Source: Dyadobacter crusticola DSM 16708 | Lineage (GTDB): Bacteria; Bacteroidota; Bacteroidia; Cytophagales; Spirosomataceae | DNA: 64,000 nucleotides | Assembly (NCBI RefSeq): GCF_000701505.1 | Contig: NZ_JNJB01000007.1 | Span: 147,302-211,301 of the forward strand | Reading direction: 5' to 3' | Shown here: piece by piece, positions 8,492 to 18,109 of the stretch | Numbering within the stretch: position 1 is the stretch's first letter | How the letters are laid out: each line of letters starts with the position of its first letter | Program-made: the position numbers and the translations under genes | Notes under the pieces: generated by a model | What the model saw: the letters and a program-made list of their open reading frames with translations, nothing else | Databases searched by the model: none | Told to the model about the DNA's origin: nothing

Positions 8492-9787
8492 CTATAACTG
8501 ATCGAGATCGGCAACGACGAATGTGCTGCCTCCAACATAAATAATATCTTCTTTTGCAGAAGCATCAACAGCGGCTTTTAATGCTTGATTTACGTCAGCG
8601 TAGTAAGAGCCGTTCAACCCAAGCCCGGAAGCTTTCTCCATTAACTCCGAAGCATCTAAGGCCCGCAAATTGGAGGGAGCGCAAAAGTAGTAAACAGCTG
8701 TTTTCGGGAAAAGCGCGAGCATTGCAGAAATGTCTTTGTCTTTCACAAATCCGATAACAAAGCGCATCAGCGAATGAGGCAGAGATTGAAACTGTTTGAT
8801 TGTATTTTCTAGTCCTCCAATGTTATGGGCGGTATCGCAGAATATAGCTGGATCACTTCCCAGCTGCTGCCAGCGGCCTTTTAGCCCCGTAAGCGCTACC
8901 ACAGAGCCCAGTGCGGCTGAAACTGCTTCGCGCTTAATAGATAATCCTTTCTCTTCCAGAACTTTCAACGTCGTCAAAACACCCCCTAAATTCTTTAATT
9001 GATAAGAGCCGGTCAGGTCTAAACGCAGCTGCTCGGAATGAGTTCCGCTTTCACTCTTAACGTTTACTTCTAACTTGCCCTCCATCAGTTCCCCGCCTTC
9101 CACGACAAACTCTTTATCACCGAAATGGATAGGTGCATTCAACAACCTGGCCTGCTTTACGAACACATCACCGACTCCATTCCCTTGGCATTCACTGATC
9201 ACAACCGGAACATCTGCCTTCATAATACCCGCTTTCTCTCCAGCAATTTCCGCGAGCGTATTTCCCAGGAATTGTGTATGATCCAGACTTACATTTGTGA
9301 TCACGGAAACAAGTGGCGTAATGATGTTCGTCGAGTCAAGTCTTCCTCCCATTCCTACTTCTATCACTGCGATATCCACATCCTGCTCTTCAAAGTAGGT
9401 AAATGCCATAGCAACTGTCACTTCAAAAAAGGAAGGCGACAATCTATCGATGTTAGATTTTATATTGCTGGTAAATTCAACGACAAATTCCTTACTTACA
9501 CACGTTCCATTTACCCTGATCCTTTCCCTGAAATCCTTCAAGTGAGGGGATGTATACAGGCCTACTTTATAGCCGCACTGCTGCAAAACCGCAGCAAGCA
9601 TGTGCGACGTACTACCTTTTCCATTTGTACCGCCTACATGAACAGTCGGGTATTTTGTTTGGGGATCTCCCAGGGATTTACAGAGTTCCTGAGTAGTACG
9701 AAGGCCCGGCTTAAAAGCGCGGGCCCCAATATTCTGAAAGACGGGTAATTTGCTGTAAAGGTAATCCAGCGTCTCCTGATAGTTCAT
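8492..9787 (-). CDS. folC: Bifunctional folylpolyglutamate synthase/dihydrofolate synthase
   Basis: FolC ligates glutamate to dihydropteroate and adds the polyglutamate tail to folates. The 431-aa protein is a Mur-ligase relative with the ATP loop GTNGKGSTSHM (about residues 53-63), the folate-binding region SPHLKDFRERIRVNG, IEVGMGGRLDSTN, and the C-terminal FCDTAHNIGG. It sits 6 bases downstream of the tonB gene and 11 bases upstream of trmB, so the three are very likely cotranscribed although their functions are unrelated. Confidence 0.96.
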   Translation of the reverse strand: MNYQETLDYLYSKLPVFQNIGARAFKPGLRTTQELCKSLGDPQTKYPTVHVGGTNGKGSTSHMLAAVLQQCGYKVGLYTSPHLKDFRERIRVNGTCVSKEFVVEFTSNIKSNIDRLSPSFFEVTVAMAFTYFEEQDVDIAVIEVGMGGRLDSTNIITPLVSVITNVSLDHTQFLGNTLAEIAGEKAGIMKADVPVVISECQGNGVGDVFVKQARLLNAPIHFGDKEFVVEGGELMEGKLEVNVKSESGTHSEQLRLDLTGSYQLKNLGGVLTTLKVLEEKGLSIKREAVSAALGSVVALTGLKGRWQQLGSDPAIFCDTAHNIGGLENTIKQFQSLPHSLMRFVIGFVKDKDISAMLALFPKTAVYYFCAPSNLRALDASELMEKASGLGLNGSYYADVNQALKAAVDASAKEDIIYVGGSTFVVADLDQL

Positions 9788-9793
9788 TACCTG

Positions 9794-10720
9794 TTATCTC
9801 GACCGTATTTTAAAGGTGATTGTACCAACAGATTCGTCGGGAACATTTGATGATTTGGGTATAAAAGTGAGATCTCTTACTGCGCTCTTATACTTGTTGA
9901 CTACTGAATAATCAGTGACAGTGGTACTGGCAGTCACGATGTTCTTCACTCTCCCGTTTTTATCAACTGTGATCCTGAAAGTGATATCGCCTGTGGCGTC
10001 CGAATTATCGTCTACAACAGGTCTTCTCGCCCACCCCCAGCCAGAGAGGTTCAGGCCGACTGCCGTGCCGCCTCCGCCACCTTCTCCTTTATAGGTCTTC
10101 GCAAAAAGACTACCGGTTTTAGAACCTTTGTCACCTACTCCATCTGCATCATCACCGTTGTTATTTCCACCAACACCGGTCTGCGTTCCATTGGTACCAT
10201 TACTTCCGGATTTGCTGCCAGATGATTTCGAGAACAATGCATCCCTGTTTATAGCCTTTTCAGGCGCAGGCTTCGCAGCTGGTGCAGATGAGTTTTCACT
10301 GCCGGTTGATTTTTTAACGTCAGTTTTCTCAGGTGCCTCCACCGGGCTTTCTACCTTGGATGCAATCACAGGCTTTTCTGCAACTGTTTTTACAGGTTTA
10401 GGCGACTCGATTTTAGGCGGGGTTGGCGGCGTAGGTTTGGGAGTTGCGACAGACTTCACCTTTTTAACCTCGTCAGCATCGGCACGCATGTTTTGCGCTA
10501 CTTTACTGTCATTTGGCTTATTAAAGGTTTGTATATCTCCCTTTCCAACTTTGCTTGTACCATAATTAACTTCTACAAACAACTCCATCGGCTCCACCCT
10601 AGGAATGGAGCTATTCAGCCGGATAAAGAAGAATAAGCCCAGCATGGCTGCCGTTAATCCAAAGGACCAGGCCCAGGAAACAGCGATTCTCTGACGATCC
10701 TCTGCTTGTAATGTGATCAT
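9794..10720 (-). CDS. TonB-like energy transducer
   Basis: The 308-aa protein has a cytoplasmic N-terminus, one membrane helix (about residues 16-34), a Pro/Lys-rich periplasmic spacer (about 85-140), a Gly/Asn/Ser-rich linker, and a C-terminal TonB-type domain (DITFRITVDKNGRVKNIV). TonB proteins carry proton-motive energy from ExbBD to outer-membrane receptors such as the SusC-like protein here. No exbB or exbD gene is next to it in this window, though they could lie elsewhere. It leads the tonB-folC-trmB unit from a good promoter. The C-terminal domain is diverged, so 'TonB-like' is safer than a symbol. Confidence 0.82.
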   Translation of the reverse strand: MITLQAEDRQRIAVSWAWSFGLTAAMLGLFFFIRLNSSIPRVEPMELFVEVNYGTSKVGKGDIQTFNKPNDSKVAQNMRADADEVKKVKSVATPKPTPPTPPKIESPKPVKTVAEKPVIASKVESPVEAPEKTDVKKSTGSENSSAPAAKPAPEKAINRDALFSKSSGSKSGSNGTNGTQTGVGGNNNGDDADGVGDKGSKTGSLFAKTYKGEGGGGGTAVGLNLSGWGWARRPVVDDNSDATGDITFRITVDKNGRVKNIVTASTTVTDYSVVNKYKSAVRDLTFIPKSSNVPDESVGTITFKIRSR

Positions 10721-10751
10721 TGACTCAAAAATTATTATTTCCTCGAAAACG

Positions 10752-10780
10752 TAAATTTAGGAAAATTCGTATGCAACAAA
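10752..10780 (-). promoter_or_regulatory. Promoter of the tonB-folC-trmB unit
   Basis: On the minus strand, TTTG (10780-10777), a 17-base spacer and TAAATTTA (10759-10752) give a near match to TTTG/TAnnTTTG. The -33 box overlaps the A run of the neighbouring terminator. Confidence 0.5.
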
Positions 10781-10805
10781 AAAGGAAGCTTGAAGCTTCC
10801 TTTTT
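10779..10805 (-). terminator. Terminator of the TPR-barrel-SPOR operon
   Basis: Arms AAAAAGGAAGC (10779-10789) and GCTTCCTTTTT (10795-10805) pair around the loop TTGAA. The hairpin begins 3 bases after the stop codon of the SPOR gene and ends in a T run on the minus strand. Confidence 0.88.
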
Positions 10806-10807
10806 GA

Positions 10808-11878
10808 TCATTTGTTTGTTTTAGGCTTAAAAACCCAGCCTTCCTGACCGATTATGGATTTCAGCCGGGCGGAGGCACGGTAAGCCTCTTTTTCAGTATC
10901 GTATCCGTCAATTGCAACTTTCACTTTGGTACTGTACTTATTACCGGGGATGATCAGAGCATCTTCAAATCCTTTTTCCCGCAGGTCGGCGAGTAATATT
11001 CTCGCTTGCTTGGGACCTTTAAATGCGCCAGCAATGACGTAGAACTTGGCTGCCGTGTTACCAACTGCTGGCGCAGCGGGAACAGCCGAAGGAACGATAG
11101 CTGCTGCTGAATCGTGCTTAGCTGCTGAACTGTCTACCAGCGCCGTCTCAGTAGAATCTTCTTCAACTACGACAGTCTCGTTATTCGTTGCAGGTGCCGG
11201 CTCTTCAACGATGGTTTGCTGCTCTTGCGGTAACTCACTTTTTGAAAAGAGCTCCTTAAAGGGATTTAATGTACTCTGTATATCCGAATGCTGGGAATTG
11301 ACCAGAAAAAAGCTGAGTCCACAAAGCAATGCGACAACAGCGGCGGCTGCCCAGCGCCTCCAATTGATTGATTTTACCTTTTCATCTTCAAACTCGATCA
11401 CTTCAACCTCGTGCTCCGCAGCGAAAGGATGGCTAACAGAATTTGCCATGACCTGCTTGTTAAAGCGTTTTACTTTAACCTTCTCGAAACCGTACCATTC
11501 ATCTTTGAAGTACTTTTCCGTTTTAGGCTCAAATACAAGCTTTCCTTCCACATTCCTGCCAAACTCCCCAACTCCGTCAATAAGAGCCTGCCCATTGGCG
11601 TCAAGTTGCTGCTTTAAGTTATCAGTGTAACCTTTAACATAATCAACTGCTTCGGTGTGGGTGCACTTTTCCTGGCGCGAAATGTGATTTGCAAGTAGAC
11701 CGTCGTCTAGCTTAAGATACTCATTGAACGCGAGCTTTTTTGCCGGAGGCGAAAAGAAGCCCGAATTACTATCATAAGCAGCCGGAATATGGTGCGACAA
11801 CAGTGCCCCGAAACCAGGTATGATTACAAATTCGTACTCGCTAATAAGTTTTCTTAATACCGTTTCAACTGCGATCAT
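10808..11878 (-). CDS. HU-CCDC81 and SPOR domain membrane protein
   Basis: The 356-aa protein begins with an HU-like fold of the CCDC81 type (about residues 1-140; FVIIPGFGALLSHHIPA and the second module GQALIDGVGEFGRN). One membrane helix follows (about 173-195), then an acidic Ala/Pro/Thr-rich linker and a C-terminal SPOR domain (about 280-352), which binds glycan strands stripped of stem peptides at division sites. The arrangement, with the HU part inside and SPOR in the periplasm, is known in Bacteroidota, but its job is not settled. It closes the operon with the TPR and barrel genes, 30 bases after the barrel gene, so it may anchor that complex to peptidoglycan; this is inference. Confidence 0.88.
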   Translation of the reverse strand: MIAVETVLRKLISEYEFVIIPGFGALLSHHIPAAYDSNSGFFSPPAKKLAFNEYLKLDDGLLANHISRQEKCTHTEAVDYVKGYTDNLKQQLDANGQALIDGVGEFGRNVEGKLVFEPKTEKYFKDEWYGFEKVKVKRFNKQVMANSVSHPFAAEHEVEVIEFEDEKVKSINWRRWAAAAVVALLCGLSFFLVNSQHSDIQSTLNPFKELFSKSELPQEQQTIVEEPAPATNNETVVVEEDSTETALVDSSAAKHDSAAAIVPSAVPAAPAVGNTAAKFYVIAGAFKGPKQARILLADLREKGFEDALIIPGNKYSTKVKVAIDGYDTEKEAYRASARLKSIIGQEGWVFKPKTNK

Positions 11879-11908
11879 GAAGCTCTTTTTGGAGTTAACC
11901 CGACGAAG

Positions 11909-13579
11909 TTAAAAAGAAAATGACAATCCTCCAATAAAGTTCAGGCCCTGCTGCGGGTAGTACTGGTAACGCTGGTACTGTTTGCCAAGTACATTGTTAA
12001 GCGCCACAAAAGCCGAGAAGTTCTTGGTTAACAGGTAGTCAATCTTGAAATTCAGATCAGCGATAACGGGCAATTTTGTAACTACGCCACTTTGAAAATT
12101 CTTCGCTTTTATTCCCCTTAGTACATAAAAATCAGAGGTAACAAACAGCTTTTTACTTATTGTAAGCGCATTGAACCAGTTTATGGTCAGGTCGGGCCGG
12201 TGCCAGGCATCCTCCACATTCGACGACATGGCATAGTCGAAGAAGTTTGCCTTTAACGAGGTTTTGAACATGTCATTGAAATTGTAACCTGCCTGTGCCG
12301 ATATCGTCAGCACCTTTGTTTTTCCCGGGTCATAAATGATCGAGAACCTGGAAGTATCAGCCAGTGAGTTGTTAAAGTTGTAGAAGTTGCGGTAACTGGT
12401 ATATGCCACTTTACCTTCATAATTTAAGCCGCCACTGACTTCACCTTTTACTCCGGCACTTATTTCAGATGTCTTCTCTGTGTTTACGATAAGCACGTTC
12501 GAACCAAGCCATTGATTTTCCGCCAGCATGCTTCTTAAAGTATTTCTGACAACATCTCCATTCCAGCCAGCGAAGATATGTAAACCGGTAAATGGAGTTA
12601 CATCCAGGTTCACTGCTGGAAAAGCTTTGGTTTTGTTGATGTTGAGCTCTTCGTCCGTTTCATTAACAACGTTAAGTCCCGCTGAAACAGAGTAAATATC
12701 GGTTACGTACTTGAATGTAGGCTGTACCTTGAAAAGGTTACGGTTATAAGTAAGCTGATCAACGCGCTGCGAAACGAATGCATCGGCTTCAAGCAATGCA
12801 TAAAAGCTCTCGCTGATCGGCACTGACGCATTCAGTTTTGTACCCCAATCCAGCTCAGATGCACTGTACCTGTCGCGCAGAGTGTTCAAACTGGTCTTTA
12901 CAGAATAATCAACAAGTACCGAAGCATCTGTATTTTCAAAACCCAAATTTACACCAAACTGATTAACTGTTTGTCTGATTGTATCCCGGTCCACCACAAT
13001 TCCTTCGGGCTGCGGTTGATAGCCATAGAAATAGTAGTTCTTTCGATCATATTCCAGCGCCGCATCCATTTTGTATGTGCTGCGAATGTACTTGCCGCCA
13101 ATCTTAATGTTAGTTGAAGCATTCGCCGAATTCTTGCCATCAACCGGCCCGTTCGCTGCTGACAGGTGCTTCAACTGTGTTGTGAAAGCAAGATCCTCGG
13201 CAGGCCGGCCGCCTACGAAAGCCTCTCCAAGAAAGCGGCCATAGTTACCTGCGCCCAGCTTTACGTAGTTATTCAGAATGTCCTTTTCATCTTTTTCCTT
13301 CTGGTCGGAAGTTGCTGCAACTGCCGGGGTAAGTTTGGGAGAAGAAATGTTGATCTGCGGATCTATGATCTCGTAAGAAACCTTTGTCTTGCCTGCCTCA
13401 CTTTTAACAGGTTGTACTTTGTCAAAGACCCGGTTAGCGGGTGCGAATTCTATACTTTTTTCCTTTACGATCTCGTAAGTCTGGCTTTCAATTTCGCCTC
13501 GTTGAGCAAATGCCGTAGAGACAGCGAGCGCCGAAGCTAAACTTGCAATTACAATTCGCGATGCTTGCATTTTAATCAT
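11909..13579 (-). CDS. TonB-receptor-like outer membrane beta-barrel protein without a plug
   Basis: The 556-aa protein has a signal peptide (ends near AFAQ) and a roughly 80-residue periplasmic region. The rest is alternating aromatic/polar beta-strands with Asn/Asp turns, ending in aromatic residues (GLSFSF) as barrels do. I see no TonB plug domain, so it resembles the barrel half of a receptor. The ATG at 13579 is chosen: an upstream TTG at 13588 gives a longer frame but no better signal peptide. It lies 33 bases after the large TPR gene and before the SPOR gene in one operon. Substrate and function are unknown. Confidence 0.78.
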   Translation of the reverse strand: MIKMQASRIVIASLASALAVSTAFAQRGEIESQTYEIVKEKSIEFAPANRVFDKVQPVKSEAGKTKVSYEIIDPQINISSPKLTPAVAATSDQKEKDEKDILNNYVKLGAGNYGRFLGEAFVGGRPAEDLAFTTQLKHLSAANGPVDGKNSANASTNIKIGGKYIRSTYKMDAALEYDRKNYYFYGYQPQPEGIVVDRDTIRQTVNQFGVNLGFENTDASVLVDYSVKTSLNTLRDRYSASELDWGTKLNASVPISESFYALLEADAFVSQRVDQLTYNRNLFKVQPTFKYVTDIYSVSAGLNVVNETDEELNINKTKAFPAVNLDVTPFTGLHIFAGWNGDVVRNTLRSMLAENQWLGSNVLIVNTEKTSEISAGVKGEVSGGLNYEGKVAYTSYRNFYNFNNSLADTSRFSIIYDPGKTKVLTISAQAGYNFNDMFKTSLKANFFDYAMSSNVEDAWHRPDLTINWFNALTISKKLFVTSDFYVLRGIKAKNFQSGVVTKLPVIADLNFKIDYLLTKNFSAFVALNNVLGKQYQRYQYYPQQGLNFIGGLSFSF

Positions 13580-13612
13580 TTGTACCAATAGTTTTTGTTC
13601 GACCGGAGTGGA

Positions 13613-16600
13613 CTATTTCAGTTTTTCAATTTGGGTTAGCTTTTCCTTTGCCAGCTCCACAGCTTCCTTATCATCGGAATTTTCAATGATGGAATTCAAT
13701 GTGGCCTTAGCCTGCCCGACTTCATTCAAGCCGGCATATACATCAGCGAGCAAAATGAACGAACGTGCACGCCAGTAATCGTACCCTTCAAAGGCTTTAC
13801 CCATTTCAATAATAGCCGTCTCAGCTTCCTTATATTTCTTTTCCTTGTAAAGGATCATCGCACCCCAGTAACTCGCCTCCGCGCCAAATTCATCTTTTGA
13901 AGATTTTGATATCTTCTTGAATTCCTCCGCCGCCTTTGTTAAATCACCTTTGTCGTAAGGAACTTTACCCAGGTACAGCTGCGCTTTGCCCAGTCCACCC
14001 GGAACCACATTTCCAACGTTAATTACCTCTTTGGCATAATAAAGGGTGGAATCGTAGCTTTTCAACGTATAATAAGTATCCATTAAACCGATCCAGGCCT
14101 GAGTCTGCTCTTTCTTGTTTTCAGAGTTTCGAAGCAAGATCCTGAAATTAGTTACCGCATTGTTATAGTTTCCGCGTCCAATCTCCAACTCGGCCGAGCG
14201 TTGCGCAGAAGCTGCGACAAAAGTTGATTTGTTATCCTGTACCACTTGTCGGTAACCTTGCAATGCTTCATTCACCTGTCCTAATTTATCGTAAGAAGAG
14301 GCGATGAAGTAATTGGCGTCAAACTTGTGCTTGCTTGCAGGATAGCTGGACAAAAACTCTTTCAGAGCCTGAATTGCATTCTGGTACTTCTCTGCATAAT
14401 AGAGGTTACGTACGTTATCGAACTCAACTTCTTCCAGCTTCTCGTTGCCTGGATTGTTTTTTCTAACTACACCAAGTACCTGTGTAAATTCCTCTGGTCT
14501 GCCGACAGCCGTGTAGCTCTCCTGTATACCTTCCAACGCGCTGCTTGCAGAAGGAGACTCAGGGTGTTCTGTCAGGATTTTACGGAAGTCGACAATTGCC
14601 TGTTCGTAAACCTGCAGGTTATAGTAAGACTGGGCGCGGCGCAGCAAGGCAGCCGGGATCATCAAACTTTTAGGCTGCTCATTAATCATCCTTGTAAAAC
14701 CCTTCACAGCGGCTGAATAGCTTTGATTTTGAAAATCAATGTCCGCCATCTGGAAGTAAGCATCGTCAAGGTAGCGCGACGAAGGATATTGACTGATCAA
14801 CAATTCGAATTGCCTGCGTGCTTCCGCTTCACGATTCATGTAAACATAAGCTCTGCCCTTCTGGAACATTGCGTAGTCCTTATCGACCTTTCCTTTAGAA
14901 GCAACCTGCTCATAGGTACGAATCGCTTCATTATAGTTTTTGGCTGCGAGGTAGCAGTCAGCTAACCTTGAATGTGCATCTTCAATCATCTGCACGTCCA
15001 TTCCCTCGATATTTGAAGTAAACTCCTTAAAGTAGGGGAGCGCCTGGCTGTATTTTTTCTGATTGTAATAAATGTACCCTAGTGCATACAAACTCTTACG
15101 GGCATAGATCCCAGCTTTGGGATTTTTGGATATCTGCGTGTAAAGTCTTGCAGCCTCGTCAACCCTTTTAAGTCCATACACCGACTCTGCTTTGTAGAAC
15201 AAGGCAGAATTATATATTTCCGGATCAATTGGTACTTTCAGGGATTTGTCAAACATCGTAATCGCCTGATCAAACTTTTCCTGGTTGAAGTCAGCAACAC
15301 CCTGGTTGAAAGTAAGTCTTTGATAGGTGCCATTGATTTTAGGATTGCGGGAGGACAGTCCTTCAATGTATTTGATAGCACCTTGGCTGTTGCTAGCGCT
15401 GGCATAACCTTCCGCGATCAGCTCCGTTGTTTCTTCTTTATGTTTGCTATTCGGGAACTTAGTAAGGAAGCTGGTAAGCTCCTTAACTGCCTCTGCATTG
15501 TTACCTGTTTCAAGCTGTACTTTCGCGTGGTTATAGGAAGCTTCTTCCTTTACAATCTGATTGTGATCTAATCCTGCTGCATTCCCGAAGGCTGTTAAAG
15601 CATTGCTTAAAGCATTCGTCTTCAAGTAGCTGATTCCTAGCAGATAGGAGGAGTACTGCGAAACAGAATCCTTGCCGGAACTTACCGGCTTTAATGTAGT
15701 AATTGTAGCCTCGTAGTTGTTAGTTCTGAATTGCGAATGCCCGTAATGCAAAGCCACTGCAGGCGGCATGGTCCCGGCCCGCATTCTCTTGTACCTGTCA
15801 TAGGCCTTTACAGCAGCGGGATAGTCTCCTCTCTCGTAATAAACTTCTGCAACATACAGCGCGACATCATCCAGCTTAGTATTCCCTCTTTGTTGTGCCA
15901 ATATCTTTTCGCCATACTGTGTGAGCTGGTCAAACTCCTTTAGCTGATAAAGCGATGAGATAATCCAGTTTGGCGCTTCATTCTTGTAATAAGGATGCGT
16001 CTCAACTCGCCTGAAATCTTCCAGAGCAACGTCAAAGTTGTTTTTCTGGTAGTTAATTACCCCTGCATAAAATGATGCGTCTCCTGCGTTGGCAAAAGAA
16101 GCATCCATTTTAACCTGATTAAAAAGTGGTAGTGCAAGGTCAGGCTGCTGGGTACTATAGTAGGACATCGCAAGCTGATACATACTCTCCGTCTTAATTC
16201 CACCGGACGTAGGAGCTTCAACCGCCTTTTCAAGGTACGTTATTGCCTTGTCATAGTTGCCTGAATTGAAGTAGTACCGCCCCAGATCTCCATACACCTG
16301 CTGTGCTTTGGGGTGTTCTGCGTGATTTTTGACAAAACGGTCCACCTGAATTTCCGCTTCAGGATAATTCAGGTACAGTCCGGTAACTGCAACGTAGTAT
16401 TCAGCAGTTACCTTATTATAATCGCTTGTGCTCAGCAATTTGTTCTGAGAACTTAGAAACTGGCCGAACTCCTGTCGTGCAGCTACATAGTTCGACTTTT
16501 CATAGTATTCCAGACCATTTCTGAAGTGAGCCTCGGGCTCTGTTATACTCAATGTATTCTGAGCTGACACGTAGGTTGTGCCGGCGCATAAAAGCAATCC

Positions 16601-16630
16601 GAACGCCGAAGCGCTGCGTTTTAATACCAT
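13613..16630 (-). CDS. Large secreted tetratricopeptide-repeat protein
   Basis: From the ATG at 16630 this is a 1,005-aa exported protein with a standard signal peptide (MVLKRSASAFGLLLC to VSAQ). In-frame ATG 16678 and TTG 16708 give longer N-termini. Nearly the whole mature chain is TPR helices, at least 15 copies (for example GDLGRYYFNSGNYDKAITYLEKAV and ADCYLAAKNYNEAIRTYEQVA), so it is probably a periplasmic scaffold. It is first in an operon with a plugless outer-membrane barrel and a SPOR protein. Bacteroidota genomes often carry such TPR-plus-barrel pairs; a role in assembling an envelope complex is inferred. Confidence 0.88.
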   Translation of the reverse strand: MVLKRSASAFGLLLCAGTTYVSAQNTLSITEPEAHFRNGLEYYEKSNYVAARQEFGQFLSSQNKLLSTSDYNKVTAEYYVAVTGLYLNYPEAEIQVDRFVKNHAEHPKAQQVYGDLGRYYFNSGNYDKAITYLEKAVEAPTSGGIKTESMYQLAMSYYSTQQPDLALPLFNQVKMDASFANAGDASFYAGVINYQKNNFDVALEDFRRVETHPYYKNEAPNWIISSLYQLKEFDQLTQYGEKILAQQRGNTKLDDVALYVAEVYYERGDYPAAVKAYDRYKRMRAGTMPPAVALHYGHSQFRTNNYEATITTLKPVSSGKDSVSQYSSYLLGISYLKTNALSNALTAFGNAAGLDHNQIVKEEASYNHAKVQLETGNNAEAVKELTSFLTKFPNSKHKEETTELIAEGYASASNSQGAIKYIEGLSSRNPKINGTYQRLTFNQGVADFNQEKFDQAITMFDKSLKVPIDPEIYNSALFYKAESVYGLKRVDEAARLYTQISKNPKAGIYARKSLYALGYIYYNQKKYSQALPYFKEFTSNIEGMDVQMIEDAHSRLADCYLAAKNYNEAIRTYEQVASKGKVDKDYAMFQKGRAYVYMNREAEARRQFELLISQYPSSRYLDDAYFQMADIDFQNQSYSAAVKGFTRMINEQPKSLMIPAALLRRAQSYYNLQVYEQAIVDFRKILTEHPESPSASSALEGIQESYTAVGRPEEFTQVLGVVRKNNPGNEKLEEVEFDNVRNLYYAEKYQNAIQALKEFLSSYPASKHKFDANYFIASSYDKLGQVNEALQGYRQVVQDNKSTFVAASAQRSAELEIGRGNYNNAVTNFRILLRNSENKKEQTQAWIGLMDTYYTLKSYDSTLYYAKEVINVGNVVPGGLGKAQLYLGKVPYDKGDLTKAAEEFKKISKSSKDEFGAEASYWGAMILYKEKKYKEAETAIIEMGKAFEGYDYWRARSFILLADVYAGLNEVGQAKATLNSIIENSDDKEAVELAKEKLTQIEKLK

Positions 16631-16791
16631 AGAAGCTGAGTTGGTGGAGTTTTGAATGAATTTAATGCGATGGACCATATCTTTATATAAGATTACCTGA
16701 GCGCACAAATACCGCCTGAAATTGTTTGCTATCTAACGAAAAGCATACTAAAAGCGTATACGTGGACAGGTTTTGAAGAGGTTATGACACG

Positions 16792-17043
16792 CTAAAATAC
16801 TACATTATTGCGCCTGAGAGACGCGAAAAAGTCCTCCTGCATTGCATCGAATTTTGCTTTTACCGAATCCATGAAAATCTTGTCCAAACCAGACTCCAAT
16901 TCTCCTGCATGCTCCACTTCATACTCATCAATCTTGTAAGTCTGTTCAAAAAGTCCTGATTCAATTTTGATAATGTATTTGTTGTTCCACTGATAAAGCC
17001 CAATTTTGAATTCCGCATTCGGAATTTCCTTTATATATCTCAT
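16792..17043 (-). CDS. Small conserved-looking protein of unknown function
   Basis: This 83-aa frame encodes a soluble protein with alternating beta-like and helical segments (KIGLYQWNNKYIIKIESGLFEQTYKIDEYEV, then a charged helix) and no cysteines or signal peptide. I do not recognise the family. Its ATG (17043) directly abuts the ATG of the divergent TPR lipoprotein gene (17044), so its promoter must lie inside that gene. The composition looks like real coding sequence. Confidence 0.65.
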   Translation of the reverse strand: MRYIKEIPNAEFKIGLYQWNNKYIIKIESGLFEQTYKIDEYEVEHAGELESGLDKIFMDSVKAKFDAMQEDFFASLRRNNVVF

Positions 17044-18102
17044 ATGTTATTTAAAAAGCCAGAATACCCCTTTGCTAAACTTAAATATTCATTAGCACTA
17101 ATATTTTTAGCTGCAATCTTTCTGAATTGTACCAGTCAGAGCAAGAAAGACGCAGCTGATTTCTTCCTGAAAGCAAACCAGGCACTGACTCAAAAGAACT
17201 ATGCCGAGGCAATCAGGCTATATGATGAAGCAATCTCCAAAAATGCAGATTTTTCAGACGCATACCTCAATAAAGGAATAACTTTATTGAAAATGGGCCA
17301 GGCAGAAGAAGCTTACGAGGTTTTGACAGAAGCAACTCGCATTGATCCTACGCTTGTACAAGCAAATCTCGTGAAGAGTGAAGCTGCCCTTCAATTAGGT
17401 CGACTGACTGACGCTGCGGAACATTTAAGCGTAATTGAGAAAGACTACAAAGATTCGGCCCGCTTCTTTTTGACCAAAGGAGATATTCTTGCTGCGCAAG
17501 GAAATGATGTTGCGGCGATCTCCAACTACGATAAAACCATCTCTCTGGAAAGAGGTAACGTAGAAGCATACGTGAACCGTGGTGCGCTGTATTATCGGAT
17601 GAGGTCCTACCCTGCTGCAAAAGCAGACTTTGAGAATGCACTGGCACTTGACAACGCACATCCACAAGCACTCAATAATCTTGGGCTAATACTTTCTCGC
17701 GAAAAAAATTGGAGTGCTGCTCTCGAATGCTTCGATAAGGTTTTGAACAGGCAGCCCGATAATGCATTTGCATTGAACAACAAAGGGTATGTATTACTGA
17801 ACACCGGCTTGTCTGACAAAGGAAAGGCACTAATAGAACGCTCTCTGGAAAAGCTAGCTGCTAACGGGTATGCACTACGCAATCTTGGAATCTATTACGC
17901 CCAGAAAAATCAATTCGCAAAAGCTTTGGACTATTACACGCAAGCCATTGAAATCGCAGAACCCGTAGAAATGCTCTACGGGCTTGCTGGAAGCGCCTAT
18001 TTCGAGCTAAAACAGCCCCTCGAAGCTTGCAGAATCTGGAAACAAGGTGTTATTCTGAAAGACTCACTTGCAACCGAGCTTGCTGCTCAAAATTGCAAGT
18101 GA
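17044..18102 (+). CDS. TPR-repeat lipoprotein
   Basis: The 352-aa protein has a type II signal peptide with lipobox FLNC (Cys about residue 29), followed by eight or more TPR units covering most of the chain (for example AYLNKGITLLKMGQAEEAYEV and ALNNKGYVLLNTGLSDKGKAL). It is probably attached to a membrane facing the periplasm and binds protein partners. ATG 17044 is the only start that keeps the signal peptide. Its start codon touches that of the small divergent gene, and its 3' end lies 7 bases from the convergent menD. Confidence 0.88.
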   Translation: MLFKKPEYPFAKLKYSLALIFLAAIFLNCTSQSKKDAADFFLKANQALTQKNYAEAIRLYDEAISKNADFSDAYLNKGITLLKMGQAEEAYEVLTEATRIDPTLVQANLVKSEAALQLGRLTDAAEHLSVIEKDYKDSARFFLTKGDILAAQGNDVAAISNYDKTISLERGNVEAYVNRGALYYRMRSYPAAKADFENALALDNAHPQALNNLGLILSREKNWSAALECFDKVLNRQPDNAFALNNKGYVLLNTGLSDKGKALIERSLEKLAANGYALRNLGIYYAQKNQFAKALDYYTQAIEIAEPVEMLYGLAGSAYFELKQPLEACRIWKQGVILKDSLATELAAQNCK

Positions 18103-18109
18103 TATTATA

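Noticed and set aside
9125..9748. Open plus-strand frame of 207 codons inside folC
   Set aside because: It is antisense to folC with no recognisable protein features.
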